DNA of 64,000 bases. It comes from Diplonema papillatum (taxonomy: Eukaryota > Euglenozoa > Diplonemea > Diplonemida > Diplonemidae). The notes below the pieces were generated by a model. That model was not told where the DNA came from, did no database searches, and saw nothing but the letters and a program-made list of their open reading frames with translations. Position 1 is the first letter of the stretch. The number at the start of each line of letters is the position of its first letter. The stretch covers positions 62,001 through 126,000 of the forward strand of contig JAPJBO010000424.1 of NCBI GenBank assembly GCA_030068145.1. Reading direction: 5' to 3'. Below are positions 9,933 to 20,925 of the stretch, piece after piece. The translations under genes were made by a program, and so were the position numbers.

Positions 9933-10355
9933 CCGGGTTGTATCGCACGTACAGCAGGCGGCAGACGTTTCCTCTTTGCGACAGCCGCGCTGTGTATTGC
10001 AGTGTTTCCGAGCCAAGCATCCTTGCACTCTGCACTTCTGCGACGAGGTCGGCACGAGCTTTCACAAGGATGTCGTTGTGGTGTGCATCGTGAATGCACT
10101 TGTCTCTAGCTTTCACCATGCCTCTAGCTGTTGCTGACACGGTTCGGGCCGTCACAGCGCTACCTGACGACCTTCAGAGCGAAAGACCTATCCTCCCGCG
10201 GTTTGCCCCCGTTGCCTGTAGCGAAGCTCCTAGCCGTGTTGTGTGTGGCAGGGCTTCCGAGCAAACCGTCCTCTTGCAGTTCTCCCTCGTCCCATAGCGA
10301 GGCACGGCCGCGTTGTGTGCCGCGGTGTCTCCGAGTAAACCATTACGCTGGCAGA
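9905..10355 (+). repeat. Degenerate copies of the giant gene's 3' end
   Basis: The stop-codon region (ccatagcgaggctcatctag, then ccgggttgtatcgc) is echoed at 10,213-10,280 and 10,287-10,353. Each echo keeps a TAGCGA(A/G)GC motif, then a (g)ccg(t/c)gttgtgtg motif, then 'tccgagyaaacc'. They look like imperfect tandem copies of the last codons and the 3' flank. Confidence 0.6.
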
Positions 10356-10419
10356 CCAGTTTTTACTCTTGCAATTTGCGAGAGGTTTTTCTCTATCTCC
10401 ATTTCTTTTTTTGTAGAAA

Positions 10420-11012
10420 GAAAACTTGATGCTAGCATCAACCGTGCATGAGAGGCAGTGGTCTGTCGAAACAGTAACTAAGATTCCCCCCCCTCCCACA
10501 CTGCCGGCTTTGGCCGGCAGGTAGATCGTTCGTAGATTTCTTCTTTTCGATTAGCAGTTGCTGTTGTACTGAAGGGAAGCGTTTCCGGAACAACGGCTGC
10601 ACTGTGAGAGGGCAAAGCGACCCTCAATTAAAAAAAGTTGCTGGCAACTTTGGGGTTCGTTGAAAAAACAGGCATCGTGGCACTTCTGTTCACAGCGACA
10701 AACGTTGATCCTTTTCGACGTGTCTTCACCCTGCAGGCGCACCGTCCGTAGCAGGTTGAGCGATGCTGATCCTCTCCTCGCTGTATTGACTTTCAGCGCA
10801 AAACTCGAACTCCGGAAACGTTCCTCTTCCTACCTTTTTTTGAAAGCAAATTCGTGAAAAGAACGCTAGAGTTGGTTCTCCCCAGCAGCTTAGCGTTGCG
10901 GGCAGAAAGTAGAATTGGTCCTTCTCTCCATGTCTTTCGACGTGGGACCAGGTTAGAAGCCGTTGCTTTGTTTTCGACACTTTCTGTTCCCTCTTCCGCT
11001 CTGCCAAACACA
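10420..11012. other. Repeat-derived intergenic DNA
   Basis: The block 10,425-10,530 (ttgatgctagcatcaac, then a C-run and a ccggctttggccgg hairpin) is related to 15,905-16,020. The stretch 10,640-10,850 shares short blocks with 15,490-15,590 and 43,730-43,850. No convincing gene is present. Confidence 0.45.
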
Positions 11013-11020
11013 TGCAATAA

Positions 11021-13164
11021 GGGGACATTCCCCATCATGCTATTAAAGTTTGCTAATTTCCCCATTATGCTATTAAAGTTGCTAATTTCCCCATTCTGGG
11101 GGGTTTTTTGCTAATTTCCCCATTATGCTATTAAAGTTGATAATTTCCCCATTATGCTATTAAAGTTTGCTAATTTCCCCATTCTGCGACTGGGCTACTG
11201 GCGGTCGTAGTACAGCACAGGTAGTCTGGTCAAGACTTTTTGTGAGTAGTTTTGTCCATTTTCGAGGAAGATAATGACAATGCACTTTCTATCCGTGCCT
11301 AACGCGAGCAGTCGTTTGATGAAATCGATTCGACGGCGCTACTTAGCCTACTGTCAGTAGATTGTTTCGAGAAAACGGCTTATTTCCACCGGACAGTTAA
11401 CTTTGCAAGTCACACTGTGACTCCGACTCACAGCGTCTTGGCACTGTGCTGGTCCGCGGGAAACAATCAGCATGTTCACCAAAAGGGGTCAGCAGGGTTC
11501 GCACTGACAGCTCAGCTGGTGATCTGACACCAGACTAAGTTGGAGCAGACTAAAGACAGCTGCACCGAAGCTAAGCTCTCACTGTCTCAGCTGCACTGTA
11601 GCAAAGCAACGCTTCCATACTGTAGGCTGCACTGCAGCGTGGACCTTTGTGGTACTCATTTGGAAATTTGATGAGGCTTTTCATCATTTCATGAGCCCAG
11701 TTTTGTGTTGTCACAGTTGTGGATTCAGATACAGTGGAATGCCGCTGCGGTGGCCATGATGGGCGCCGGGTCAAACCCGAAGTGCCAGGGCGGGCACTTC
11801 GGGTTTGAACGTGTTCCCGTCGGCCATGCTGCATGTCTTGGACCAACCAAGGACTCCTGAAGCAGTGTGGCTCCTGGGGCCTGGCGCGTTTGGCGTGGCG
11901 TGGCGCGCGCCAAGCGCGCCAAGCCTGGCGCGTTTGGCGCGGCGCGGCGCGTTTGGCGCACCCTGTAGTCCCAAGGAAATTTAGGCTCCCTCGTCACATG
12001 CGCGGGGCAAAAAGAGTACCTCGGGGGAATTGATAATTTTCCCGGGCCATTTTTCGATGCACAAACAGTGGAATCTGGTTTGGGCAAAAGTTGTGGTGAT
12101 ATTTTCCCGCTGGTCCACGCAACGGATCTTTTTCAACGACGTTTTGCTCGCCCTCAGCTCCGATGAAGAGAACGGTTCAAAATAGACTCGGGGACCCATA
12201 AGTATGTGTGTGGTTCGTGACTCCTCATAAGATGCAGAGCACCGGGCGGCAGGTTTACCACGGGAAGGACAGGAATCGTCCCCAGGTTGATTACAATTTC
12301 CCGCTGGTCCACGTAGCAACTTTTTCCCGACGACTTTTTGCTCGCTTTTTTCTCGGATGAAGAGAACGGTGCCAAATAGACCCGGAACCGTAAGTGGATC
12401 CCTGTGGTTCGTCGGCCTTGCATTGCCGCAGGGTACCATGGATTACCATGGCGAACACGTCCAAAACGGTCCAAAAAGGCTGCTTGCAGGGATCGATCCC
12501 CTGCAAAAAGCTTGTTTTTCAGTGGCTCTGGAAGAACAGGGGGTGTGGGAAGGCACCAGCATAGGTGGACACCCCCTGAGAACAGGTTTTCTGGAAGATT
12601 TCGTCATCGATCTTCTCATCGAACAAAAAATTTGTCGGAACGCACGCCGGGATCGCCGAGAAAATGGACAAATGATGAACCCAAAATGAAAAAGTTGTCA
12701 ATTCCTGGTGAAAACACTAAGGGCGCGCCAATCGCGCCAAACGCGCCAAACGCGCCAGAAAACAGGGTTTTCTGGCGCGGCCTGGCGCGGCTGGCGCAGG
12801 AGCCACACTGCCTGAAGGAGTGTACTGAAGATTTCATGACCAGCAAGCTATTAGACGTATCCTCACATACGTAACAAGGGTTTGCGGGAAGCCATTCCCG
12901 AAAAGGTTGGACATGTTCGTGGAACAGGCCGCGGGAAACTGTGGAAAACGGGTGGAAACCCGCCGTTTTGGGAACCCAAAAAAATGTTTTAATGGCATAA
13001 TGGGGAAATTAGCAAACTTTAATAGCATAATGGGGAAATTAGCACCGCTTTAATAGCATAATGGAGAAATTAGCAGCTTTAATAGCATAATGGGGAAATT
13101 AGCACCACTTTAATAGCATAATGGGGAAATTAGCAAACTTTAATAGCATAATGGGGAATCACCC
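11021..13164. mobile_element. Non-autonomous DNA transposon with array-type inverted ends
   Basis: The 2,144-bp element is bounded by an 8-bp direct repeat TGCAATAA (11,013-11,020 and 13,165-13,172). Its ends are inverted: the left starts GGGGACATTCCCCAT and the right, read on the minus strand, starts GGGTGATTCCCCAT. Each continues into a tandem array of about 30 bp containing ccccattatgctattaaag (11,026-11,190; inverted 12,985-13,160). There is no transposase inside, so it is a MITE-like element moved in trans. An 8-bp target duplication fits hAT, P, Merlin or KDZ elements; the family is not settled. It contains the nested element at 11,863-12,810. Confidence 0.8.
11863..12810. mobile_element. 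Nested inverted-repeat element (hAT-like ends)
   Basis: The 948-bp element starts CAGTGTGGCTCCTG and ends with its exact inverse complement (14 bp), flanked by a 7-bp direct repeat CCTGAAG at 11,856-11,862 and 12,811-12,817. The CAGTG start resembles hAT ends, although hAT normally gives 8 bp. Just inside each end lies a GC-rich tandem of ggcgcgtttggcgc type (11,880-11,960 and 12,722-12,800, inverted). The middle holds a diverged tandem duplication (12,095-12,230 and 12,292-12,420). No transposase is encoded. Confidence 0.7.
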
Positions 13165-13172
13165 TGCAATAA

Positions 13173-13797
13173 GGGAGTCGTGGTCAGTCGAGCTGGCAAT
13201 GCGGCCATGAAAGTAAAACAATCCACCTGCTGAACGCGCCGATGAATGATTCTCAAGCAATTTCATAGCTGGCAGAACGGCTTAAGTTGGCCTTAATACG
13301 TCGTGCAGTGAAGCAAAACGTGTGAATCCGTCCCGCAGTCGGGGAGACGCGTATTCTTTGCATATGTTGGCGGCCAGGCCATGACAGAGAGCAGCGAGGC
13401 ATCTCTCGCCACTACCGGCTTCCTTCGGGGGTGGATAAGGTCGAGGCCGAGAAAAGTCCATTTCCTGCAAAGTAGGCAAGAAATCCGATCCACCCAATCC
13501 GCGAACGGCATCGCATCATCTGCCGATCTGTCTATCGCTTGCAGATTCTTTGCATGCCTACCTCGAAGTATCACGGTCCACCAGCAACCTCTCGTGGACA
13601 AAAAAACCTAGAATGTGACCGCTTCGAAATTAATCGGCCGGCAAGCCAAGGCAGATAGCGCGCACAATGGGACTCATCTCGAAAACAATTGCAACACCCG
13701 TACTCCTTTTCAGTTCCCCTCAAGCCCCCCATCCTACCCAAAGCCTCCGCGGACCGACCTTCTCCGATCCACAAATCGCACTGTAACGAAGAAGGAA
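13173..13797. other. 5' flank of GFA gene 1
   Basis: About 600 bp with no repeat family I recognise and no convincing exon. A GTG-initiated extension of the GFA frame begins at 13,615 but has no ATG before 13,798. Promoter elements are not evident. Confidence 0.4.
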
Positions 13798-14226
13798 ATG
13801 GCTGGAGGAGCCATCATGCACGGGCGGTGCTACTGCGGGAGGGTGGAATTTGAGTACGACACCTCGAAGCCGATCGTGCAGTCCGCCTACTGCCACTGCG
13901 AGAGCTGCAGAGCGGCGCACGCGGCCCCGCTGTGCCAGGTGATATACGTGTGCCGCGACGGCGGCGCGTTCCGAATCACCTCGGGCGAGGAGCACGTCAA
14001 AACCTTCCGGAAGAAGGGCTCGCCGGTGGCCCGCGCCTTCTGCACCGAGTGTGGGTCGCGCGTGTACAACGACCACGACCGCACCGACATCGGCTTGTTC
14101 CCGGCTTTGCTATCGGAGCCCCTGCCCGAGTCGCTTCGCCCGACCGTGCACCGCTGTTCGAGCGAAAGCATCCTGCCTTGCGAAGATCTTGCAGACGCCA
14201 TCCCCTTGAGACCGACGAGCCCATAG
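13798..14226 (+). CDS. GFA/CENP-V-type zinc protein 1
   Basis: An intronless 142-aa protein of the GFA family (glutathione-dependent formaldehyde-activating enzyme-like, Mss4-like fold). All zinc ligands are present: C11 and C13 (GRCYCG), C32, C34 and C37 (CHCESC), C82 and C85 (CTECGS). The family binds structural zinc; the catalytic activity of most members, including this one, is unproven. It is about 60% identical by eye to the second GFA gene at 29.1 kb over residues 10-115. The ATG at 13,798 is the first in frame; one at 13,816 is also possible. The C-terminal 30 residues differ from gene 2, and the DNA coding them is repeated downstream. Confidence 0.85.
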   Translation: MAGGAIMHGRCYCGRVEFEYDTSKPIVQSAYCHCESCRAAHAAPLCQVIYVCRDGGAFRITSGEEHVKTFRKKGSPVARAFCTECGSRVYNDHDRTDIGLFPALLSEPLPESLRPTVHRCSSESILPCEDLADAIPLRPTSP

Positions 14227-14264
14227 GAAGCAATCTGGAATCGGGGGCTGATTGTCTGCTCTGT

Positions 14265-14660
14265 TGACCCTCTGGTCTGGCGATGCACCACTGCTCAAGT
14301 GAAGGTATCCTGCCTTGCGAAGATCTTGCAGACGCCATCCCCCTGAGACCGACGAGCCCGTAGGAAGCAATCTGAAATCTGGGGCTGATTGTCTGCTCCG
14401 TGTGATGCCCGTCTCTCCCGAAGATGTACCACTGCTCAAGTGAAAAAGGTATCCTGCCTTGCGAAGATCATGCAGCCGCCATCCCCCTGAGACCGACAAG
14501 CCCAGGAAGCTGACGATGAATCACTGCTCAAGTAGAAGCTTTCTTTTGCGAAGATCTTGCCTGTAGGAAGCTCTAATGCTGGACGCTGACTATCTACCCT
14601 GTTCTGTCCGGGGCCTGACGACGATGCACCACTGCGCAAGGGAAAGCATTTTTTCCCTTG
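14265..14660 (+). repeat. Tandem degenerate copies of the GFA gene 1 3' end
   Basis: The gene's last exon segment (atcctgccttgcgaagatct, then gccatccccttgagaccgac) is repeated from about 14,283, again from 14,425, and as shorter pieces near 14,515-14,660. The copies contain stops and small indels and cannot extend the protein. Unit length is about 130-145 bp for the first copies. Confidence 0.85.
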
Positions 14661-15572
14661 CATTTCCCTTGCCAGACCAGAGACTTATCTAGGTTGTCGG
14701 AAAACCGCTGGAGAATCGGTCACGCGTGTTGGTCTGCACCGTTTTTGGCAACCCCACAGGCGCACCGGTGGGCTTCTTTACACCAGGTAAGGGGCACGCA
14801 GTTGCTGCGTCGGCTCTTTCGCTCCGGTGTAGTACTCAGCTGGTTGCAGACGCCCATGTCCCTGAGCGAGGATTCGTCGAAGGCCATTTCCCAATTATTT
14901 ACTCTTCCATTTTCTCACCACGGTGCTCTGCGCAGATTGCCACCCGTAAAAGAAGACTAGCCGGTGCGTTCTATCAAGACGGAGTCGCGGGTAGGGCGGG
15001 CGCCTTGAGTCTTTTAACTGATTGCTCATACTGTTACCCAATACTTCCTGAAAGTAGCACCCGTGGCGGTTGATTGTGAGCCACAACCCGTACCCGACTC
15101 CTCTTTTCTATAGCCAACGAAGGAATGATAGCAGCGAACTCAAACGTCGTGTCCGCAGGACCAGGGCCCTCTGATGCCAGGCTGATGAGCTCACTTTGGG
15201 TTGGTCTGATGACCACGAGCGAATACCGAGAAGAAGAACGCGGTGCGCACAACCCGCGGCGGAAAAAGACAGAGGGCCAGCCCTTCATCGTTCCATTTCC
15301 AACAGAAGGAGTCATGCACTCCCCTCCTTTGTTTTCTTCATAGTTACGTAAAGTACATTTGCACTGACGGGAACATCTCCGGAACAACGGTTGCACATGA
15401 AAAAGAAAACGAAGCCAACGAAAAAGCGCCAATACAGGAAACCCCCCCAGAGGTTTATACCCTGTACACGCGAAAACAAGAAACATTTGTCTTATGATTT
15501 CCATGACCTTCGGTCAGTTGATGCTGATCGTCCGCTCTTTCGTTAATCAGTGCAAGCCCCGACTCCGGAAAT
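14661..15572. other. Intergenic DNA, no gene seen
   Basis: Mixed sequence with short similarities to 10.5-10.8 kb around 15,345-15,590. Open frames are short and overlap on both strands. Nothing is supported as coding. Confidence 0.4.
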
Positions 15573-15870
15573 GTTTTACATAAGCGCCAGCTTGAAAGGA
15601 AATACTCGACGATGCTGCCTGACAAAGAACAGAAGGGATCCCAAGTGCTGTAACTACCGAACCACGTGTTGAACGGACGTGAGGTCATGCGGGTCTACCC
15701 CTACACGACAAATCACACAAACACAACAGGTCAAAGTCCTGTGTGAGAAGGCGGTGATGCCCCGTGGTGTAAGCGAAGAACAAATCAGATTGTGTTTGTA
15801 TTGTATTTTGCCCCTCTACCTCTATATTTCCTCCCTTCCATTCGGAGTCGAAGCAGCTACGTCGAGTATT
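15573..15870 (+). repeat. Dispersed repeat family B (SINE-like), copy 1
   Basis: About 300 bp that starts with a T-run and acataagcgccagctt and ends cgtcgagtat. Other copies lie at 40,572-40,860, 43,316-43,609, 48,631-48,928 and 51,135-51,345, all in this orientation, plus an inverted piece at 51,355-51,487. Read on the minus strand it would end in a poly-A-like run, as a retroposed SINE does. Confidence 0.8.
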
Positions 15871-16174
15871 TTCCCTCGTTTTCTCTAAGCCTTCTCCCAA
15901 GAAGGCTTGATGCCGGCATTAAACATGCATGAGAGACCGTCTGAACATTAAACTATGACTCCCCCCCTGCCCCCCGAGGCAGAATTCTGCCTGAACATGA
16001 ACTAAGATCCCTTCCTCCCCAACGAGTTGACAGTTTCACGTCCGTTCCAGACAGAAGAAACCATCCGTTCGTCACAGGTGGCAGCCCGACAGAATATCTC
16101 GCAGGTTGCGTCAGGTAGTACGGTGCGGGGTAAACCGGGAGTGCCAAGGTGCCTGTCATCCGTGTGAAAGGCTG

Positions 16175-16465
16175 GGAATGGATCTACTGGGAAAGCAGTA
16201 GAAAGTGTAAAGTGTCCTCTGGTGTTCCAGTGGATGGGACACTTTCTACTGCTTTCCCCGTGGATTGGACACTTTCTACTGCTATACCAGTGGATAGGAC
16301 ACTTTCTACTGCTTTCCCAGTGGATATGACACCTTCTACAGCTATACCAGTGGATAGGGCACTTTCTACTGCTTTCCCCGTGGATATGACACTTCCTACT
16401 GCTTCCCCAGTGGATATGACACCTTCTGCTGCTGTACCAGTGGATAGGCACTTTCTACTACTTCC
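16175..16465 (+). repeat. Minisatellite, about 30-bp unit
   Basis: About nine units of the form ggacactttctactgctttc then ccagtggata. Two more units occur at 17,374-17,428. No coding role is apparent. Confidence 0.9.
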
Positions 16466-17684
16466 CCCCAGCCCCGCGGGGCTGAGCCTTGGCACCGGCC
16501 AAGCCCCCACGGTTTCACAGTTGCGTCTTGCCGGATTTCCGAAACCTCTGGTCTGGGCTAGCTACGACCGAGAGAACCCGGGAAGTGGATCTCACGACCC
16601 ACGGGCCCCGGGGCTCGAACTCCCCCCGTTACCCGTTGCCACGCCCTGCGTGGTCCACCCCTACCCGGCAGCCGTGGGCCGCCTCATGCAGACACCCTGG
16701 GTTTGCGGGTGTCGTGTGCTTTTTTTGGGCGGCGGTATACCGTAATATTTGTCGTCCAAAACGCTAGTCTTAGAAGATTCATAGTGACTCATGACATACT
16801 ATGGTACAGGGCCTCTTATCTTCCTCACACAACCGCTCGCATTCTTGCTTACCCACCGTCCAGGTTGCTTCGGCGCTGCGCCTGTCCATCGCTCTCTAGC
16901 TGTTCCCTCTGCTCTCTTCGCCTTTTTGGCCTGAAGTCGCACCACATAAGGTTCTCGTTTCATTCTTTGCCAGTCTTCGCCCATGCGAACACGCGCGATT
17001 GTTTGCGCACCCTCGGGTGGTGGTTGGAGACCGACTGCGAGAGGAGTCGGCATCAAGCCCGATTCAGTTCGTACCAAAGTTGCCTAAACAGTAGGAGCAA
17101 GGGGGGCTTTCAGTTGTCTTCAACCGTGCAGTAGACGAAGGTCGCCGAAAGACCCCTCGGAGGTTCGTTTTACGTGCGACTGGGTAGGTTCCTCGAAAAA
17201 TGCAATGTACTGAAGTTGCACAAAGAGGCGTCAGCCCGTCCTGGCAGTGGAGACTTTGACCGGTACCATAGTGCAACAGCAAGGGGGGCTTTCAGCCGCC
17301 ATCGACTGCGCATTGGCCCGTTCTTCTGCGTGTCGGCAGCGGGCTGGACACCTAGTGCACGCATGTACGCACGCTGGATGGGACACTTTCTACTGCTTTC
17401 CCAGTGGATAGGACACTTTCTACTGCTGTGTGTTTGCCCGATACCTTCCGCCGGGGGACGTCCGTGCCGTTGCTTGCTGAGGTAAGAGGTGCCCGGCGTG
17501 TCTGTTCACTCCCCTCGACTCGAACTCCCGTGTCTCGATGTATGTCTGGGGTCGAGAATAAATCTTGAACACTTGCCGTTGCATAGTCCTCTGGAAACGT
17601 TCAAATTTAACAAAAGAGTTACGGGACAGCGAAGCTTCAACTTCAAGTTCAATGCAGAAGTTGTTGATTTCATCGCAGGTGACC
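16466..17684. other. Intergenic DNA, no gene seen
   Basis: Contains C-rich stretches, a weak tRNA-like TTCGA motif near 16,612, and a repeated phrase (caaggggggctttcag) at 17,099 and 17,280. Nothing is clearly coding. Confidence 0.35.
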
Positions 17685-18030
17685 TTTCGCTGTCCGCACA
17701 CACACCCACATACTATGTCAACGCACGAAGCAGCGACACGTATTGACCCGAACAGATGCACTTGTACAAGGTGCTCTTGTTCAACGCGCACCCTCTGTTT
17801 TTGTCCGCTTTTCGCTTCCTTTACCTCGTACTGTCCACGTCCTGCAGGCGTGGCAGAGAAGTCGCGAGCTTGGTACTCAATGCGACCAAGCCTTTTCTCG
17901 TGGCGACTCCTGTCTGGAAACTGCCCAGCACTTGGTGCAAACAGCCGCGTCAGGTTTGTGGGCAACCTTTCGAAAAGGTTGATAGTATTTTGGGCGCTTC
18001 TTGCGAGTTTGGCGTTCTTGCGTGAACCCG
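17685..18030. repeat. Dispersed repeat family F, copy 1
   Basis: Matches 22,805-23,090 at roughly 80% identity by eye, including gatgcacttgtacaaggtgc and tcctttacctcgtactg. On the minus strand both copies read PAGRGQYE before GTAAAG, which hints at an exon and donor of a PG-rich protein, but this is too short to claim. Confidence 0.65.
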
Positions 18031-18139
18031 ATGCAGGCCGTCTTCGGTCTAGCCCAGAGCGTACGCGATGGAAACGACCTTCTGCATAGGGGGTGTCCAG
18101 CTTGTGGCAATTCCAGCACCATTGGCCTGCAGCTTATCC

Positions 18140-18660
18140 GTCGCCCGGGCGGACAATCTCAAGGATGAACTGGAATGGCTTTAAGGCGGCTGCCTTTGTC
18201 TGTCTACCTCCAGAGTCAATGTGCTCTTTAGGTCGATCATGCTCGCAATGGTGTCTACGACACTGTTCCACCGGACCTCTGTTGGGAGAGGGTTCCGCGT
18301 TGCGTGCCGCCTATCCAGAAGTGCTGCTTTTTCACTGGGTGTGTGGTACATCTTTGCGTGGCCAAGCGCTTCGTCCCATGTCTTTTTTGAAATGCTTTTT
18401 TGCCGAGGATGTCGCGCGTGTGGGATTACGAGCCTCAAGTTCTTGAATCCTCTCAGCGGATATTGTTTCAATATTGGAGTGTCGTCATTCCACTTCGTGT
18501 CTTCCAAAGTTCTTGCTCCCAGGCCAACACGATGACATCATTGTGTTGCCGCCTTCGTCGAGCGCTGCATCAGCTTCTGCTGAAGCCAATCGCACACGTC
18601 ATGCTTTTCACAGAGAAATGCGTGATAATACGCGAGCAAGAACGTGCTGCGTGCAGTGAC
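18140..18660 (-). pseudogene. Relic of a hAT transposase
   Basis: The minus strand codes a 108-codon frame with LPTEVRWNSVVDTIASMIDL, the 'TRWNS' block that precedes the C-terminal region of hAT transposases. After a stop, LKPFQFILEIVRPGDG continues in family-like order. The two catalytic Asp regions and the dimerisation end are missing or unrecognisable, so it is a fragment. It is not closely related to the complete transposase at 24.4-27.3 kb. Confidence 0.5.
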
Positions 18661-19314
18661 AACTTGTGAACACTTCGCCAGACTCTGCTATAATTCTTAA
18701 ACGGGGAAAACAGGCAGTATTATCCCCGAGCTTTATTGTCCCGCAATCGAAGCATAGGCTGTGTTGACGCTTCTGGTGGGGGGAGACATGTCCGCGCAGC
18801 GATACATTTTGTGGTGGTGAGCCACCTTTTGGCTGTGCCGCCTCTGGTGCACGATTGAACGGCTGGTGGCGTTAAACTCCGAAACACCGACCCAGCAACT
18901 CTTCTTGTGGTTTGTGTTTCTTAAGGAGCCCTGCGCCGCAGGCGCGCTAACGGTCGCACTTACGGATCAAAGCAGATGGGCGGTAGGGTGGCTCGTCACA
19001 ACTAGATTGGCTGACATGCCAACTAAACCTGCGCCGCAGGCGCGGAAATTTTGACGGTCGCACTTACAGCTAAACAGATGGACGGAAACACGTTGGTTGT
19101 TTACCGGCTGCATCAGGTTTTCGTCCTGCACAACGCCCCTGCATTGCCTGCCACGGTGGAACACTGTGAACAGAATGAGCAAATAATGCGGTAGCCCCAT
19201 TACGGAAAAGATACTAGCCAGAGATTGATAGCCAAAATACCTGCGCCTCAGGCGCGGAAAATTTTTGGCGCATTTCTGGCTAGCCAGCTATGTACGAAGA
19301 TCGCAAAACAGTTT
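18661..19314. other. Intergenic DNA with ctgcgcc-caggcgcg hairpins
   Basis: The small palindrome ctgcgccgcaggcgcg occurs at 18,930 and 19,030 and, as a variant, at 19,242; the first two copies are followed by 'ggtcgcactta'. No gene is seen. Confidence 0.45.
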
Positions 19315-19740
19315 TCCATGAAAGAAGTTTCCGCCGGTGGTTTCTGCTATGAGAAGATTTCCATCAGGTTTCTGCCACGAGCAATTTCCACCGATGGATT
19401 CCGTTAGAAAACATTCCACCAATGATTTCTGTTAGAAAAGTTTTCCGCCAAGCTTCCCGTGAAAGAAATTTCCGCCTGTGGTTTCTGCCATGAGAAAACT
19501 TCAGTTTTCTGTCGTGAGAAAATTTCCACCAACAGTATTCCACAAAGAAGTTTCCGCCAGCAGTTTCCACGAGGACATTTCCATCAGGTTTCCGCCACGA
19601 AAGAAATTTCCGCCAGTAGTTCCCGCCACGAGAAAATTTTCATCAGTTTTCTGTCGTGAGAAAATTTTCCACCACCAGTTTCCCTTCCGACGAAAGAAAT
19701 TTCCGCCGGTAGTTTCACACAGTGACAACACAGAAATCTG
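19315..19740. repeat. Degenerate minisatellite (tttccgcca / cgagaaaa)
   Basis: About 13 units of roughly 30-35 bp with tttccgccagtagttt and cacgagaaaattt. The units are variable, so the array is older than those at 46 or 59 kb. Confidence 0.8.
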
Positions 19741-20574
19741 GAAAAAAAGTTTCCCAGTTGTCTGACTTTTTTTTTTGTATAAGCACCTGCTTTGTAGGAA
19801 ATGCTTGAGGAGACTGCCAGTTGCGATAGATCAAAAGAGGTAAATGTGCTGTAGCCCACACGAAAAACAGGTAAATCTGGGTTTAGTGGCGGGCGTAAGC
19901 GTTCAACAAAAAAGACCCACTTTGTAGTTGTATTGTTTTCTTCCCCTCTAGCCTCCTTCGAAATGAGCACAAGGCAGTCCCTCGAGTATTTTCCCCCTCT
20001 TTTTTTGACTTTTTTTGACACACCGGGTTTTCCCGGTGTCTGACACCGGGACACCGGGGTTTTAAAATCCCCTGGTATCCGTACCAAATACGGTCATTTT
20101 GTTTCCCCGCATAGTAGGTGTGATCAGGGACAATGAAGATGTAGTCGTTCATGCCGACTCGAAGCTCGCAGCAAAGGAGAAACTACCTAACTTTAGGGCT
20201 CGTGAAAAGCTGGCAACTTGGGCAACCAGACAAGAGAGTTGAACAGGAGAGTTGACGTCAACAAAATGAGATGACTCGTGGTGCACAAGACGTGCTGGTT
20301 CAATAGTCGTGCGACTCTGAGGCTAAGATGCTCGCAGAATTAAAGCGGAGCGCCAGCGGAGGAGCTGTCCTGACGATTTCCCCTTGCACCAGAAAAGTGA
20401 CACTTGACTCGCCCTGACGCAGCTGAAAGTCTGGTCCGTTTTGGATGCGCTGCTTGAACAGCTCTTTTGTCCTCCGATTCTAAGTTTTAGATTTCCAGGG
20501 TGGTGCAACGTGCGTGCTCCGTTGCGCGCAGTTTCTCATCTTTTTGCCCTTTTTTATTCTTCATTTGGGCTCTC
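19741..20574. other. Intergenic DNA with a hairpin-rich segment
   Basis: Nested inverted repeats around accgggttttcccggt and gtgtctgacaccgggacacc lie at 20,022-20,075. The remaining sequence has no supported gene. Confidence 0.4.
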
Positions 20575-20925
20575 AGGTGTCACGGGGGGGCCTTCACGTG
20601 GCGACACTACCTCAATTGAGTTGCGGTCGCCGATCCCCCAACCGCCAGCATCATGTGCTTGATGCGACGCGGAACAAGTGCTGACAGCACCGCCACAAAA
20701 GTGGCAAATCGACCGGTCGGGGGATGCCTAGCAGCCAATGGCCTGATGGCTGAGTGCCTAAGCAGGGCGGCATGTAGCCGTGTTGTGTATAAGGCTTCGT
20801 GGGTGCCTGGTCAACCACCTCATCACAGTAGGCGCAAACCTTTCTCGACAGTGATTGGACAGTCGGGATGCCGGCGGGTCTCCGTGAAGAAGAGAAAAGT
20901 AAAGCAATACCTGCCTTCCGTCCTC
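20575..20925 (+). repeat. Dispersed repeat family A, copy 2
   Basis: Nearly collinear with the copy at 2,075-2,460 (shared gatcccccaaccgccagcat and agcagccaatggcctgatgg). It lacks the TAC-repeat end. The 5' side includes ggggccttcacgtggcgaca, also seen at 38,580. Confidence 0.75.

Noticed and set aside
16600-16640. tRNA-like TTCGA motif
   Set aside because: No matching A box or acceptor stem at a suitable distance.
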